The position numbers were made by a program, and so were the translations under genes. Source: Hohaiivirga grylli (GTDB lineage Bacteria > Pseudomonadota > Alphaproteobacteria > Rhizobiales > Beijerinckiaceae). From it: a stretch of DNA of 64,000 bases. How positions within the stretch are numbered: position 1 is the first letter of the stretch; every line of letters starts with the position of its first letter. Positions 25,712 through 35,060 of this stretch are shown here, piece after piece. The notes under the pieces are model-generated. The model searched no databases. It was not told the DNA's origin and saw only the letters and a list, made by a program, of their open reading frames with translations. The stretch spans positions 124,001 through 188,000 of the forward strand of contig NZ_JBBYXI010000004.1 in assembly GCF_039655745.1 (NCBI RefSeq), in the 5' to 3' direction.

Positions 25712-26605
25712 CTATTTATGTCTCTTTAAAACAACAATTCGTGGGTTGTTTGAGAGATCATTGCGACACTCAATGAATTTATAGCCGTGCAAAGATGCAA
25801 GCTTTTCAAGGGCTTCTTTCTGATCAAAACCAATTTCAAAGCCCAAATAAGCTTCATGAGCCAGATATTGTCGAGCCTGCTCCATAATTTTTCGATAGGC
25901 AGTCAACCCATCTGCGCCCCCATCCAGGGCGCGATCCGGGTCAAAATTACGCACCTCGGAAGATAGGGTAGGGATGACATCTGTCCTGATATAGGGCGGA
26001 TTTGAGACAATCAGGTCATAGGTCCCATTAATTTTATCAAACCAGTCTGAGATGAGGAACTGACTGCGGCTGTCGACAGCATTGGCAGCAGCGTTCTGCT
26101 TCGCCGTTTTAATTGCCGATGCGCTGAGGTCAACACCCGTGCCTTTGGCTTTGGCGTATTCTGTCAGGAGACTGATCAGGATACAGCCGCTACCGGTACC
26201 AAGATCAAGGATACGTAGAGGTGCTTGACGATCCGGGTAGTAATCAAGAACTGCTTCAATCAGGGTTTCTGTATCCGGCCGGGGTTCGAGAGTGTCTGAA
26301 CCGAGCTGAAAAGGAAGCCCCCAGAACTCTCTGAAGCCGGTAATGCGGGCGACAGATTCACCTTGCAGGCGTCGGTTCAAATAGAGCTCAAGCGTTACAA
26401 TCTGATCTGGTGGGATGGCAACGTGATCATTGATGATCAATTCATTGGGCGTAATGCCGAGAGCTCTTGTCAAGAGAAGACGACTATCGAGAGCAGCCGT
26501 TTCAAACCCGGCAGCAGTTAGATTCTGACGGAAAATGGCAAGCGCATCTTTGCGACTGACAGAAGCTGGGAAGTGAGGCGTTGAAGACACTTTCTCAGGC
26601 TTCAT
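25712..26605 (-). CDS. prmC: Release factor glutamine methyltransferase
   Basis: PrmC (HemK) methylates the Gln of the GGQ motif in release factors 1 and 2. The 297-aa protein has the N-terminal helical domain and a SAM-dependent methyltransferase domain with motif I DLGTGSGCILISL and the catalytic NPPY (VSNPPYIR). It follows prfA, its substrate gene, with an 11-base overlap, the usual coupling. Length and motifs are normal. Confidence 0.96.
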   Translation of the reverse strand: MKPEKVSSTPHFPASVSRKDALAIFRQNLTAAGFETAALDSRLLLTRALGITPNELIINDHVAIPPDQIVTLELYLNRRLQGESVARITGFREFWGLPFQLGSDTLEPRPDTETLIEAVLDYYPDRQAPLRILDLGTGSGCILISLLTEYAKAKGTGVDLSASAIKTAKQNAAANAVDSRSQFLISDWFDKINGTYDLIVSNPPYIRTDVIPTLSSEVRNFDPDRALDGGADGLTAYRKIMEQARQYLAHEAYLGFEIGFDQKEALEKLASLHGYKFIECRNDLSNNPRIVVLKRHK

Positions 26606-27680
26606 TCTCGGCCGCCAGAAGGCTGGCCTGATGCTCAGTTGTCAATGCATCAATAATTTCATCCAGCGCATTACCGGCAATAACTTCTTCAAGTTTATAA
26701 AGTGTCAGGTTAATGCGGTGGTCGGTAATACGCCCCTGCGGGAAATTATAGGTACGAATACGCTCTGAGCGATCGCCGGAACCAACCTGTGATTTACGAT
26801 CAGCCGCGCGCTCTGAATCCTTGCGGGTTCGCTCGGCATCATAAAGCTTTGAACGCAGCAGATCCATGGCACGGGCGCGGTTCTTATGCTGGGAGCGCTC
26901 GTCCTGTACATGTACGACAATATTTGTCGGAATATGAGTGATACGGATTGCTGATTCCGTTTTGTTGACATGCTGACCGCCGGCACCACTTGAGCGCATG
27001 GTTTCAATACGCAGATCAGATTCATTGATCTCAATGTCGACGCCCTGGGCTTCTGGCAGAACAGCAACCGTTGCAGCAGAGGTATGGATACGCCCTGAAC
27101 CTTCTGTCTCGGGAACACGCTGAACACGATGCACTCCGCTTTCAAACTTGAGACGGGCAAACACGCCTTTACCTTTTACTTCAGCGATAATTTCCTTAAT
27201 GCCGCCAACGGTGCCTTCGCTAAGCGAAATCACTTCAACTTTCCAGCCTTTGAGTTCGGCATAGCGACTGTACATACGGAAGAGATCGCCAGCAAAAAGG
27301 GCAGCTTCATCGCCACCAGTACCGGCACGAATTTCAAGAATTGCGCTTTTCTCGTCGGCTGCATCTTTTGGAAGCAGCATGATACGGAGATCCTGAGCTG
27401 CCGTTTCTACACGCTCTGCTGCATCATGCTTTTCATCTTCTGCGAAGCGGCGCATTTCTGGGTCTGTTGCTGCATCTGCAATAAGGGCTTCGATTCCCTC
27501 CAGATCATCCAGAGCACTCAGGTAATTCTTGATGGAGGCCACGACAGGCTCAAGCTCTGAAAACTCACGTGATAATGTCACAAATGTCTCGGCATCCGGG
27601 CCAGAGGCAAGAGTGGCAGTAATGATTTCAGCGCGGGCAAGAATGGTATCGAGGCGTTCTTTAGAAAATGAAATACTCAT
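26595..27680 (-). CDS. prfA: Peptide chain release factor 1
   Basis: RF1 recognises UAA and UAG and triggers peptide release on the ribosome. The 361-aa protein has the expected length and the catalytic GGQ within RSSGAGGQHVNKTESAIRI. Its start ATG overlaps the ptsP stop (ATGA) and its stop lies inside the prmC start region, giving a tightly packed ptsP-prfA-prmC operon. Confidence 0.97.
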   Translation of the reverse strand: MSISFSKERLDTILARAEIITATLASGPDAETFVTLSREFSELEPVVASIKNYLSALDDLEGIEALIADAATDPEMRRFAEDEKHDAAERVETAAQDLRIMLLPKDAADEKSAILEIRAGTGGDEAALFAGDLFRMYSRYAELKGWKVEVISLSEGTVGGIKEIIAEVKGKGVFARLKFESGVHRVQRVPETEGSGRIHTSAATVAVLPEAQGVDIEINESDLRIETMRSSGAGGQHVNKTESAIRITHIPTNIVVHVQDERSQHKNRARAMDLLRSKLYDAERTRKDSERAADRKSQVGSGDRSERIRTYNFPQGRITDHRINLTLYKLEEVIAGNALDEIIDALTTEHQASLLAAENEA

Positions 27681-29950
27681 GATGGTAATGGGATGCCCCG
27701 CGTTTCAACAAAGTCATTAAGAGCCTGACGCAGCAAAGAACCATCATCATGCGTTGATAGGGCTTTTTCCATGATGGAAGAGACTTCTGCAATGTTCAGT
27801 TTCAGAACCAGTGCTTTCATCGGGCCAACGGCTGCCGGTGTCATGGACAATGAGCGGAAGCCAAGACCAAATAAGGCTAGGGCTTCAATTGGCTTACCGC
27901 CTATGTCACCGCAGACTGTAACAGAACAATTATGTTTGTCTGCCTTATCAACGATGCGTTTGAGCGCGCGGATCATCGGTGTGCTGAGATTGTCAAACCG
28001 ATTGGCAACAAAACGATTTTCACGATCTGCCGCGAACAGGAACTGCATAAGATCATTGGTGCCAACGGAAAGAAAATCTGCCTGCGCACAAATCTCATCA
28101 AGCTCCAGCAGCAGAGATGGAACCTCAACCATAACACCGAGTTTTATCTCGGATGGGAGAGGGTGCCCATGCCTGACAAGGTACGCTTTCTGTCGTTCAA
28201 CGATGGCTTTGGCCTGTTCAAATTCTGAGCAGTTGGCAATCATCGGGAACATGATACGGACCGGACGGCCGTTTGCAGCTTTCAGAAGAGCTCTGACCTG
28301 AGCATGTAGAAGGCCGGGACGATCAAGGCCAATGCGGATGGCACGCCAGCCTAAGGCCGGGTTCTCTTCCTCTACCTTATCCATGTAAGGCAAGATTTTA
28401 TCGCCACCAATATCAAGGGTTCTGAAGGTTATCGGCTTACCGTTCACACCATCATAGATGGCTTCATAAAGGTGCTGCTGTTCGCGCATTGTCGGCATGC
28501 GTTCAGCAACCATGAACTGAAGTTCAGTCCGGAATAATCCGATGCCTGTTGCACCTGTATCTTCCAGATAGGGGAGGTCAACAACAAGCCCGGCATTCAT
28601 CTGCAAGGTGATGGCAACACCATCTAATGTGACCGCAGGTACCGTTCTGAGTTTACGATATTGAGCATGACGCCGGGCCCGCATCCGGACTTTCTGAGCA
28701 TAAGATGCCTGAATGTCCGGGGTCGGGCGCAGGTGAATCTCACCCTCTGTCCCGTCAACAATAATTGCATCGCCATGTTCGGCCAGTGACACGATATTGG
28801 CAGCCTGACCAACAACCGGGATATTCATTGCCTTGGCAACAATAGCAATATGGCTGGTTGGCCCGCCTTCTTCCAGAATGAGGCCACGCAGTTTTGCCGG
28901 TTCATAGTCAAGAAGGGCTGCCGGGCCCATGGAGCGGGCAATGAGAATCGCGTTCTCACGCAGCCGAAGGCGCTCTGAGAGGATATCTTTGCCACTTAAC
29001 TGGAGTAACAATCTGTTCGACAGATCGTCCAGGTCATGCAGGCGCTCACGTAAGTATTCGTCAGTCTGGCGCATCATGCGGGCGCGATTATCTGAGAGCA
29101 CCCTCTCAACAGATGCTTCAGCTGTCAGGCCGCTGTGAATGGCTTCACGGAGGCGCCGTAACCAGCCTTGGTCATTGGCAAGCATACGGAAAGTTTCGAG
29201 GACTTCCCTGTGTTCGCCGTGATGGGCAATGTCGCCGCGTTCAATCAGCTCATCAATTGACTGACGCATGGCACTAATGCCCTGCTCAAGGCGTCTCAGT
29301 TCACTGTCGACATCTTCGGCAATCAGGTTTTCGACAACAATACGTGGCTGGTGAAACACAACGTGGCCAAGCCCGATACCATCAGCAAGAGTCTTACCCT
29401 TGATATGAAGTGGACGGCCAATCAGTGGTGAGGTACCAGGGGAGGCAATCGCCTGAAGCTCACCTGTTGCCAGCATCTCAGAGAGGATCATTGCAGTGGT
29501 CTGCATGATCTCAATCTCTTCTTCCGTATATGTCCGGAAACTACGATTCTGGATAACCAGAACACCCAGTGTCTGGCCGGTTCGCAGCAATGGTACACCT
29601 AGGAAACCGTGATAGATTTCCTCACCTGTTTCCGGCTTGTACGAAAAGGCCTCATGGGTTTGGGCATCTGCCAGAGATAATGGTTCGGCAGTTTGGGCAA
29701 TCAGGCCAACGAGACCCTCGTCCATAGCCAGAATCGTGCGGTGAACAGCACTTTGATTCAAACCTTCGGTTGCATAAAGTTCAAGGGTGTTATCAGAGCG
29801 CAGGACATAGACCGAGCATACCTCCGCAATCATATTTGCGGCGATCTGGACGACAATTTTGTTAAGCCGGTCTTGTGGCGCGGCCTGCTCCGCCATGATT
29901 TCTCTAAGGCGCCGGAGCAGAATTCGCGGACCACCGGGAGCGGTGACCAT
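27677..29950 (-). CDS. ptsP: PEP-protein phosphotransferase of the nitrogen PTS (EI-Ntr)
   Basis: EI-Ntr takes phosphate from PEP and passes it to NPr in the regulatory PTS, which affects nitrogen, potassium and polymer metabolism. The 757-aa protein has an N-terminal GAF domain (about residues 15-165), which in this family responds to glutamine. The EI helical and phospho-His domains follow, with the active His in GGPTSHIAIVAKAM. The C-terminal PEP-binding barrel carries GIGLFRTELQFM and LSVGTNDLMQFLFAADR. No ptsN or ptsO gene lies in the window. It heads the ptsP-prfA-prmC transcript. Confidence 0.96.
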   Translation of the reverse strand: MVTAPGGPRILLRRLREIMAEQAAPQDRLNKIVVQIAANMIAEVCSVYVLRSDNTLELYATEGLNQSAVHRTILAMDEGLVGLIAQTAEPLSLADAQTHEAFSYKPETGEEIYHGFLGVPLLRTGQTLGVLVIQNRSFRTYTEEEIEIMQTTAMILSEMLATGELQAIASPGTSPLIGRPLHIKGKTLADGIGLGHVVFHQPRIVVENLIAEDVDSELRRLEQGISAMRQSIDELIERGDIAHHGEHREVLETFRMLANDQGWLRRLREAIHSGLTAEASVERVLSDNRARMMRQTDEYLRERLHDLDDLSNRLLLQLSGKDILSERLRLRENAILIARSMGPAALLDYEPAKLRGLILEEGGPTSHIAIVAKAMNIPVVGQAANIVSLAEHGDAIIVDGTEGEIHLRPTPDIQASYAQKVRMRARRHAQYRKLRTVPAVTLDGVAITLQMNAGLVVDLPYLEDTGATGIGLFRTELQFMVAERMPTMREQQHLYEAIYDGVNGKPITFRTLDIGGDKILPYMDKVEEENPALGWRAIRIGLDRPGLLHAQVRALLKAANGRPVRIMFPMIANCSEFEQAKAIVERQKAYLVRHGHPLPSEIKLGVMVEVPSLLLELDEICAQADFLSVGTNDLMQFLFAADRENRFVANRFDNLSTPMIRALKRIVDKADKHNCSVTVCGDIGGKPIEALALFGLGFRSLSMTPAAVGPMKALVLKLNIAEVSSIMEKALSTHDDGSLLRQALNDFVETRGIPLPS

Positions 29951-30064
29951 AGCCGTCGTTCCTGTTCTTGCTCTAACTAATAATCATAGAGCGGTTAAAG
30001 TCATTATCGACTTGAACCGCCCCGCTGGGTTCATGGTATTTCGTCGTATCAAAACCAAAATATT

Positions 30065-30103
30065 ATGTCTTAAAACAATCGCAGTGGATGCACTTTAAGA
30101 CAT
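30065..30103. repeat. 10-bp perfect inverted repeat between lysC and ptsP
   Basis: ATGTCTTAAA (30065-30074) and TTTAAGACAT (30094-30103) are perfectly complementary, with a 19-nt spacer. It lies 29 nt after the lysC stop and 115 nt before the ptsP start. It may end lysC transcription as an AT-rich hairpin or act as an operator for ptsP. Confidence 0.45.
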
Positions 30104-30132
30104 TATTATGGTGCGGCAAACCGCTATTCAAA

Positions 30133-31371
30133 TTATTCTTTGTCGAGGCCATACAGAGAGTGCAGTGTACGTACTGCAAGCTCGGTGTAAGGGGCATCGA
30201 TCAGAAGAGAGAACTTGATTTCCGAGGTGGTAATCGCCCGGATGTTAATGCCTTTTTCTGCGAGAGCCTTAAACGCCTTGGCTGCAACACCGGCGTGGCT
30301 CCTCATTCCGATACCAATTGCCGATATTTTAACGACATCAGTTGTGCCCTGAACATCTTTAAACTCAATGGCATCGCGATGCTTCATCAATACGGCTTTT
30401 GCACGCTCAAAATCAGCAGACGGAACCGTGAATGTCATGTCAGTTGTCTTGGTATCAGCAGAGACAACCTGAATGATCATGTCAACATTGATATTGGCTT
30501 CCGATAATGGAACGAAAATGGAAGCGGCGATGCCAGGTTTATCGGCAACCTGGCGCAACGTAATTTGTGCCTCGTCTTTGGAATAGGCGATGCCGGTAAC
30601 AACCTGATGCTCCACGATGTCCTCCTCGTTGCAAATCAAAGTGCCGAGTTGCGGATTGGCAGGGTCGTCGAAGCTGGAACGTACATAGGTTGGAACCTTG
30701 TACAGCATGGCCAGTTCAACTGAACGAACCTGAAGAACTTTGGCGCCAAGTGACGCCATCTCAAGCATTTCCTCAAAGGAAACGCGGTCAAGGCGGGACG
30801 CCTTGGAAACGATACGCGGATCAGTGGTATAGACACCGTCAACGTCAGTGTAGATATCGCAGCGTTCAGCCTTAATGGCGGCCGCAAGGCCAACGGCACT
30901 GGTGTCGGAACCGCCACGACCAAGTGTTGTAATGCGATTGGTTGGCTGGTGAATACCTTGAAAACCGGCAACAACCGCAACTTCTTTGCGCTCTGAAAAA
31001 CCGGCAAGGATGCCTGTGCCATCAATAGCTGAAATACGGGCTGAGCCATGATCATCCGATGTCATCACCGGAATCTGCCAGCCAAGCCATGAACGGGCGT
31101 TAATGCCCATGTTCTGCAATGTCAGAGCCAGAAGACCTGCTGTGACCTGTTCACCAGATGCAACAATGGAATCATATTCGCGATTGTCATAGTTTGGCGA
31201 AGCTTCTTTACACCAGCCTACCAGTTCATTGGTTTTGCCTGCCATTGCAGAGACAACAACAGCAACATCATAGCCAGCGTCGACCTCGCGTTTAACATGC
31301 AATGCGACGTTTCGAATACGCTCAATATTGGCGACAGACGTGCCGCCGAACTTCATCACCAGACGGGGCAT
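30133..31371 (-). CDS. lysC: Aspartate kinase
   Basis: LysC phosphorylates aspartate, the entry to lysine, threonine, methionine and diaminopimelate synthesis. The 412-aa monofunctional enzyme has the kinase motif KFGGTSVANIERI at its N-terminus, the FTTDPR-like segment VYTTDPRIV, and two C-terminal ACT domains (about 265-410) for feedback control by lysine or threonine. ATG 31371 gives the usual MPRLVMKFGGTS start; the TTG one codon earlier is not needed. A strong palindrome lies in its leader. ptsP follows on the same strand after 182 bases. Confidence 0.96.
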   Translation of the reverse strand: MPRLVMKFGGTSVANIERIRNVALHVKREVDAGYDVAVVVSAMAGKTNELVGWCKEASPNYDNREYDSIVASGEQVTAGLLALTLQNMGINARSWLGWQIPVMTSDDHGSARISAIDGTGILAGFSERKEVAVVAGFQGIHQPTNRITTLGRGGSDTSAVGLAAAIKAERCDIYTDVDGVYTTDPRIVSKASRLDRVSFEEMLEMASLGAKVLQVRSVELAMLYKVPTYVRSSFDDPANPQLGTLICNEEDIVEHQVVTGIAYSKDEAQITLRQVADKPGIAASIFVPLSEANINVDMIIQVVSADTKTTDMTFTVPSADFERAKAVLMKHRDAIEFKDVQGTTDVVKISAIGIGMRSHAGVAAKAFKALAEKGINIRAITTSEIKFSLLIDAPYTELAVRTLHSLYGLDKE

Positions 31372-31404
31372 CAAAAGCCTCGATTCGGATTGGGGCCAAA
31401 CGGA

Positions 31405-31427
31405 GCTGATGAAATTTTTTCATCAGC
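31405..31427 (-). promoter_or_regulatory. Perfect palindrome in the lysC leader
   Basis: GCTGATGAAA / TTTCATCAGC (31405-31414 and 31418-31427) form a 10-bp stem with a TTT centre, 34 nt upstream of the lysC start. It has no T run. It is either a regulator site or an RNA hairpin in the leader. It does not resemble a lysine riboswitch, which is far larger. Confidence 0.45.
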
Positions 31428-31629
31428 CATATCCGCTTTCGGAAATTTTTGATTTCTCAAATACGGAAGATGCATATAGATGCAGGGCGCGAGCGCACAT
31501 GTCAATGTAACAGCTGTGCTTTTTTATGTAGATAGAACCTTGTTCCACCACCAGTCCAAGCTATAAGGTTAAGACAAGGGTATTTACAGTCAAACGATGC
31601 CGTTATTCATGCGGTCAGGAGATATAGGG

Positions 31630-32382
31630 ATGAGCCAGAAAACAAGCACGTCAACGGTCGATCCGGATGAGATTGCGCGTTTTGCCAAGCTGGCTGAAAC
31701 CTGGTGGGATCCGAAAGGACCAATGAAGCCCCTGCACAAGTTTAACCCTTTACGCATTCAGTATCTGCGCGATGCCATCTGCACTCACTTCAATCGGGAT
31801 GTGAAGAGTGCTCAGCCTTTAGACGGTTTGCGGATTATTGATATTGGCTGTGGCGCAGGGATGCTTTCCGAGCCTTTGGCCCGCCTCGGCGCAACTGTTG
31901 TTGGTATTGATCCGGCCGAGAAGAATGTCTTTATCGCCAGAGCCCATGCTGAAGGTAATGGTGTGACAGTTTCCTATGTTGCAGAGACCATTGAGGATGT
32001 CGTTGCCAGAGGAGAGACCTTTGATATCGTTCTGGCGATGGAGGTCGTTGAGCATGTGGCTGATGTACCAACATTCATGAAGAGCTGTTGTACTGCCGTG
32101 AAGCCCGGTGGGTTGCTGTTTATGGCTACACTGAACAGAACAATGCGTTCTTTCGCTCTGGCGATTGTTGGTGCTGAATACGTTCTGCGCTGGTTGCCGC
32201 GTGGGACACACCAGTGGGAAAAGTTCGTGACGCCTGATGAACTGACATCAGCGATTAAGGCTAATGGCGTGGATATCAAAGAAGTCCGTGGTGTTGTCTA
32301 TAATCCATTGCGCGACCAATGGAGCCTGTCAAATGATACAGCCGTCAATTATCTTGTGACGGCTGTAAAGCCTTCAAACTAA
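31630..32382 (+). CDS. ubiG: Ubiquinone biosynthesis O-methyltransferase
   Basis: UbiG performs the two O-methylation steps of ubiquinone synthesis. The 250-aa protein shows the family start VDPDEIARFAKLAETWWDPKGPMKPLHKFNPLR, the SAM motif IDIGCGAGMLSEPLARLGATVVGID, and the conserved FMATLNRTMRSFALAIVGAEYVLRWLP. AGGAGA lies seven bases before ATG 31630. An upstream in-frame ATG at 31597 would add eleven residues and lacks a ribosome site. The stop overlaps that of the convergent transporter gene. Confidence 0.96.
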   Translation: MSQKTSTSTVDPDEIARFAKLAETWWDPKGPMKPLHKFNPLRIQYLRDAICTHFNRDVKSAQPLDGLRIIDIGCGAGMLSEPLARLGATVVGIDPAEKNVFIARAHAEGNGVTVSYVAETIEDVVARGETFDIVLAMEVVEHVADVPTFMKSCCTAVKPGGLLFMATLNRTMRSFALAIVGAEYVLRWLPRGTHQWEKFVTPDELTSAIKANGVDIKEVRGVVYNPLRDQWSLSNDTAVNYLVTAVKPSN

Positions 32383-33365
32383 TAGCCGCCGTCATCACTC
32401 TCATGCTTTGTCTGTTGCGCAAAGTGACGGGCAAGGAGGGCGCAGACCATTAATTGCATCTGATGGAAAATCATCAACGGCAAGAGAATGGCGCCGATAT
32501 TCTGCCCGGCAAAAAGTACTGTTGCCATAGGCACCCCACTGGCAAGGGTTTTCTTTGAGCCGCAGAAGGTAATTGTAATTTCGTCTTCCCGATTAAAGCC
32601 CAGCAAGCGGCTGCCATAGGTTGTGATAGCGAGAATAGCCGCCAGCAGTACACCGTTTACAATAAGAATGATGATCAGATCATTTGCTGAGACGCGGTGC
32701 CATAAACCCGTTGAGACTGCATGGCTAAAGGCGGCATAGACTACCAGTATAATTGAACCACGATCAACGATACCGACAATCTTGCGGTATTTTGCCAGAA
32801 AATTCCCAAGGAAGGGCTGGGCGATCTGGCCCAGAATAAATGGCAACAGCAGTTGCAGCATAATGGCTTCAATTGAATCAAGTGAAACGCCACCTGCCTG
32901 CCGTTGCAGAAACAGAGCTGCCAGAAGCGGGGTCAAAAATATGCCGATAATATTGGAGGCGGTAGCGGCACAGACTGCTGCCGGAACGTTGCCGCCTGCA
33001 ATTGAGGTAAATGCGATGGAAGACTGAACCGTTGACGGCAGAATACAGAGGAACATCAGTCCGGCGTAAAGTTCTGGGCTGATGAGTGAGGGAGAGAGAA
33101 TACCAATTCCAAGGCCAAGCAATGGAAAGATAATGAAGGTTGCGGTCAGGACACAAAGATGCAGGCGCCAGTGTACAAGACCGGCAATAACGGTTGATCG
33201 CTCAAGCTTTGCGCCATGCAGGAAGAAAAGAAGGGCTATGGCGCAATTGATGACATATTCAAAGTAGTCTGCTGCTTTGCCCGTGACTGGCAGAAAGGTT
33301 GCCAATAACAGGGTTGTAATCAGTATGACCAGAAATTTGTCCGGGATGAAAAAGCGAGCAAGCAT
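32379..33365 (-). CDS. Bile acid:sodium symporter (SBF) family transporter
   Basis: The 328-aa protein has nine to ten membrane helices of the SBF-like fold, recognisable from FFLHGAKLERSTVIAGLVHWRLHL and CILPSTVQSSIAFTSIAGGNVPAAVCAATASNIIGIFLTPL. It belongs to the YfeH-like branch, whose substrates are mostly unknown. It lies last in a minus-strand row after DUF1178 (68-base gap). Its stop overlaps the convergent ubiG stop by four bases, with no terminator between. Confidence 0.88.
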   Translation of the reverse strand: MLARFFIPDKFLVILITTLLLATFLPVTGKAADYFEYVINCAIALLFFLHGAKLERSTVIAGLVHWRLHLCVLTATFIIFPLLGLGIGILSPSLISPELYAGLMFLCILPSTVQSSIAFTSIAGGNVPAAVCAATASNIIGIFLTPLLAALFLQRQAGGVSLDSIEAIMLQLLLPFILGQIAQPFLGNFLAKYRKIVGIVDRGSIILVVYAAFSHAVSTGLWHRVSANDLIIILIVNGVLLAAILAITTYGSRLLGFNREDEITITFCGSKKTLASGVPMATVLFAGQNIGAILLPLMIFHQMQLMVCALLARHFAQQTKHESDDGGY

Positions 33366-33433
33366 CTTAAAACCGCGTAAGAGTTCAAGTCGTTTTAAGA
33401 GATTGCCTATTGTTTGTGAATAGGAAAAGTGTG

Positions 33434-33880
33434 TCAGTTTTTGTCGTCGGGAATATCCGGAAGAGGCATGATATCTATGCCCTCGTCTAATAATTCTTTA
33501 GTTTCTTTGAGTGTTGCACGGCCATAGATAGAGCGTTTCTCGACATTCCCCTCATGAATACGCCGTGCTTCTTCCGGGAAACGTTCTCCAACATCTTCTG
33601 CATTCTCAACAACATGCCTGCGAAGTGCGCGAAGGGTTTCTCTGATCTGCTGTTCTTTTTCAGAGAGCAGGCCAATCGATTGTTTGGGTGAGGCTTGTGT
33701 TGTTTTGTCCTTATCTGTTCGCGCTACTTGTGGTGCCATGATCTGTTTCTCAATTTTCAGAGAATTGCACAGCGGGCAAGAGACGAGTTTTTTGCTGCGC
33801 TGCTCTTCATAAGAGGCGCTCGATGGAAACCAGCTCTCAAACTCGTGACCCTGATGGCAGGCCAGTGCGTAACGGATCAT
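33434..33880 (-). CDS. DUF1178 family protein
   Basis: The 148-aa protein has the family start MIRYALACHQGHEFESWFPSSASYEEQ and a zinc-ribbon-like pair of elements: C-x2-GH near residue 8 and CPLC near residue 36. The C-terminal half is helical and charged (RALRRHVVENAEDVGERFPEEARRIHEGN, EETKELLDEGIDIMPLP). Its function is unknown. In alphaproteobacteria it commonly follows the nitrilase-family amidase and grxC, as here, which suggests one transcript. Confidence 0.92.
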   Translation of the reverse strand: MIRYALACHQGHEFESWFPSSASYEEQRSKKLVSCPLCNSLKIEKQIMAPQVARTDKDKTTQASPKQSIGLLSEKEQQIRETLRALRRHVVENAEDVGERFPEEARRIHEGNVEKRSIYGRATLKETKELLDEGIDIMPLPDIPDDKN

Positions 33881-33940
33881 TGCCCCTCTCTGTTATCTGC
33901 TTCCATTATATATTTGTGATTGTTTACTGTTCTGCAAGAC

Positions 33941-34771
33941 CTATGACATGTTTAAAATCGCGTAGGGGCGGTCATGGCTCAGGGAGGGGATGCGCTGACG
34001 GGCATCTGCGACTGCACTTGTATGAATTTCAGCCATGATAATGCCCAGGATTGTATCTGCTTCAGCCAGAATACGCCCCCATGGGTCAATAATAATGGAA
34101 TGCCCATAGGTTTGGCGACCATCTTCATGAAGGCCAGCCTGTGCTGCAGAAATCATGAAAGCGCCGTTTTCAATTGCGCGTGCCCGTTGAAGAATATGCC
34201 AGTGGGCTTCACCTGTCTGCTTCGTGAAACTGGATGGTGCTGTCAGGCAGATTGCTCCAGCTTGAGAGAGCTGTCGATACAGGTTTGGAAACCTTAGGTC
34301 ATAGCAAATACTTAGACCGAGCAGTCCGAAAGGGAGTTCCGTAACGACAGCCTGAGCCCCACCTTTATAGGTTGCTGACTCGTGCCATCTTTCGCCATTC
34401 GGCAGATCAACATCGAAGAGATGGATTTTGGTATAGCGGGCGCAGATATCACCTTTTGAATTAATGACATATGCCCGGTTTGCATATTGCTCTCCATCTA
34501 CAATTGCCAGAGAGCCAATATGAATGGTGACTTGCCTCTGGCGTGCAAGGTCACACAGGGCAGCGAGGACAATATCATTGTCCTCGGTTGTTACTCTTGC
34601 TCGGAAAGTATCACGGTTACGATCCAGAATATTGGTCATTTCCGGCGTCTGGATGTAATCCGCACCAAGGTTAGCGGCTTCAGAAGCTAATTTAACGACA
34701 GTATCCCTGTTAGTGCTTGGGTCGCGTGTCGACTGCATCTGGATACAGGCTGCTTTGAAGCTCACTGACAT
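33941..34771 (-). CDS. Carbon-nitrogen hydrolase, Nit2/omega-amidase-like
   Basis: The 276-aa enzyme belongs to the nitrilase superfamily. The catalytic triad is visible as Glu44 (QTPEMTN), Lys115 (YTKIHLFD) and Cys156 (ICYDLRFP). The pattern and length place it with Nit1/Nit2-like amidases, which hydrolyse deaminated glutathione or alpha-ketoglutaramate. Which substrate applies is not decidable by eye. It lies six bases after grxC on the same strand, so a link to glutathione metabolism is plausible. Confidence 0.9.
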   Translation of the reverse strand: MSVSFKAACIQMQSTRDPSTNRDTVVKLASEAANLGADYIQTPEMTNILDRNRDTFRARVTTEDNDIVLAALCDLARQRQVTIHIGSLAIVDGEQYANRAYVINSKGDICARYTKIHLFDVDLPNGERWHESATYKGGAQAVVTELPFGLLGLSICYDLRFPNLYRQLSQAGAICLTAPSSFTKQTGEAHWHILQRARAIENGAFMISAAQAGLHEDGRQTYGHSIIIDPWGRILAEADTILGIIMAEIHTSAVADARQRIPSLSHDRPYAILNMS

Positions 34772-34777
34772 AATGGA

Positions 34778-35035
34778 TTACTCTTTTAAAAGAGGATCAA
34801 GCTTACCACTCTGGTCAAAGGCATACAGATCATCAAAGCCGCCAATGTGCTGATCATTGATAAATATCTGCGGAACGGTTTTTCGTCCGCCGGATTTCGC
34901 CAGCATATCATCAAGGGCGCCGGCTTCTTTCTCGACGTCGATTTCGGTAAAGGTTGCGCCTTTCTGCTCAAGCAATTGTTTGGCAGATTTGCAATATGGG
35001 CACCAGCTTTTGGCGTAGATGATAATTTTAGGCAT
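34778..35035 (-). CDS. grxC: Glutaredoxin 3
   Basis: This 85-aa dithiol glutaredoxin reduces disulfides with glutathione in the cytoplasm. The active site CPYC is at residues 12-15, followed by the cis-Pro segment TVPQIFINDQHIGGFDDL that binds glutathione. It lies between comF (25-base gap) and the Nit-type amidase in a compact row. Confidence 0.96.
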   Translation of the reverse strand: MPKIIIYAKSWCPYCKSAKQLLEQKGATFTEIDVEKEAGALDDMLAKSGGRKTVPQIFINDQHIGGFDDLYAFDQSGKLDPLLKE

Positions 35036-35060
35036 TCCGTCTTCCTATAAGTTTAGACCC

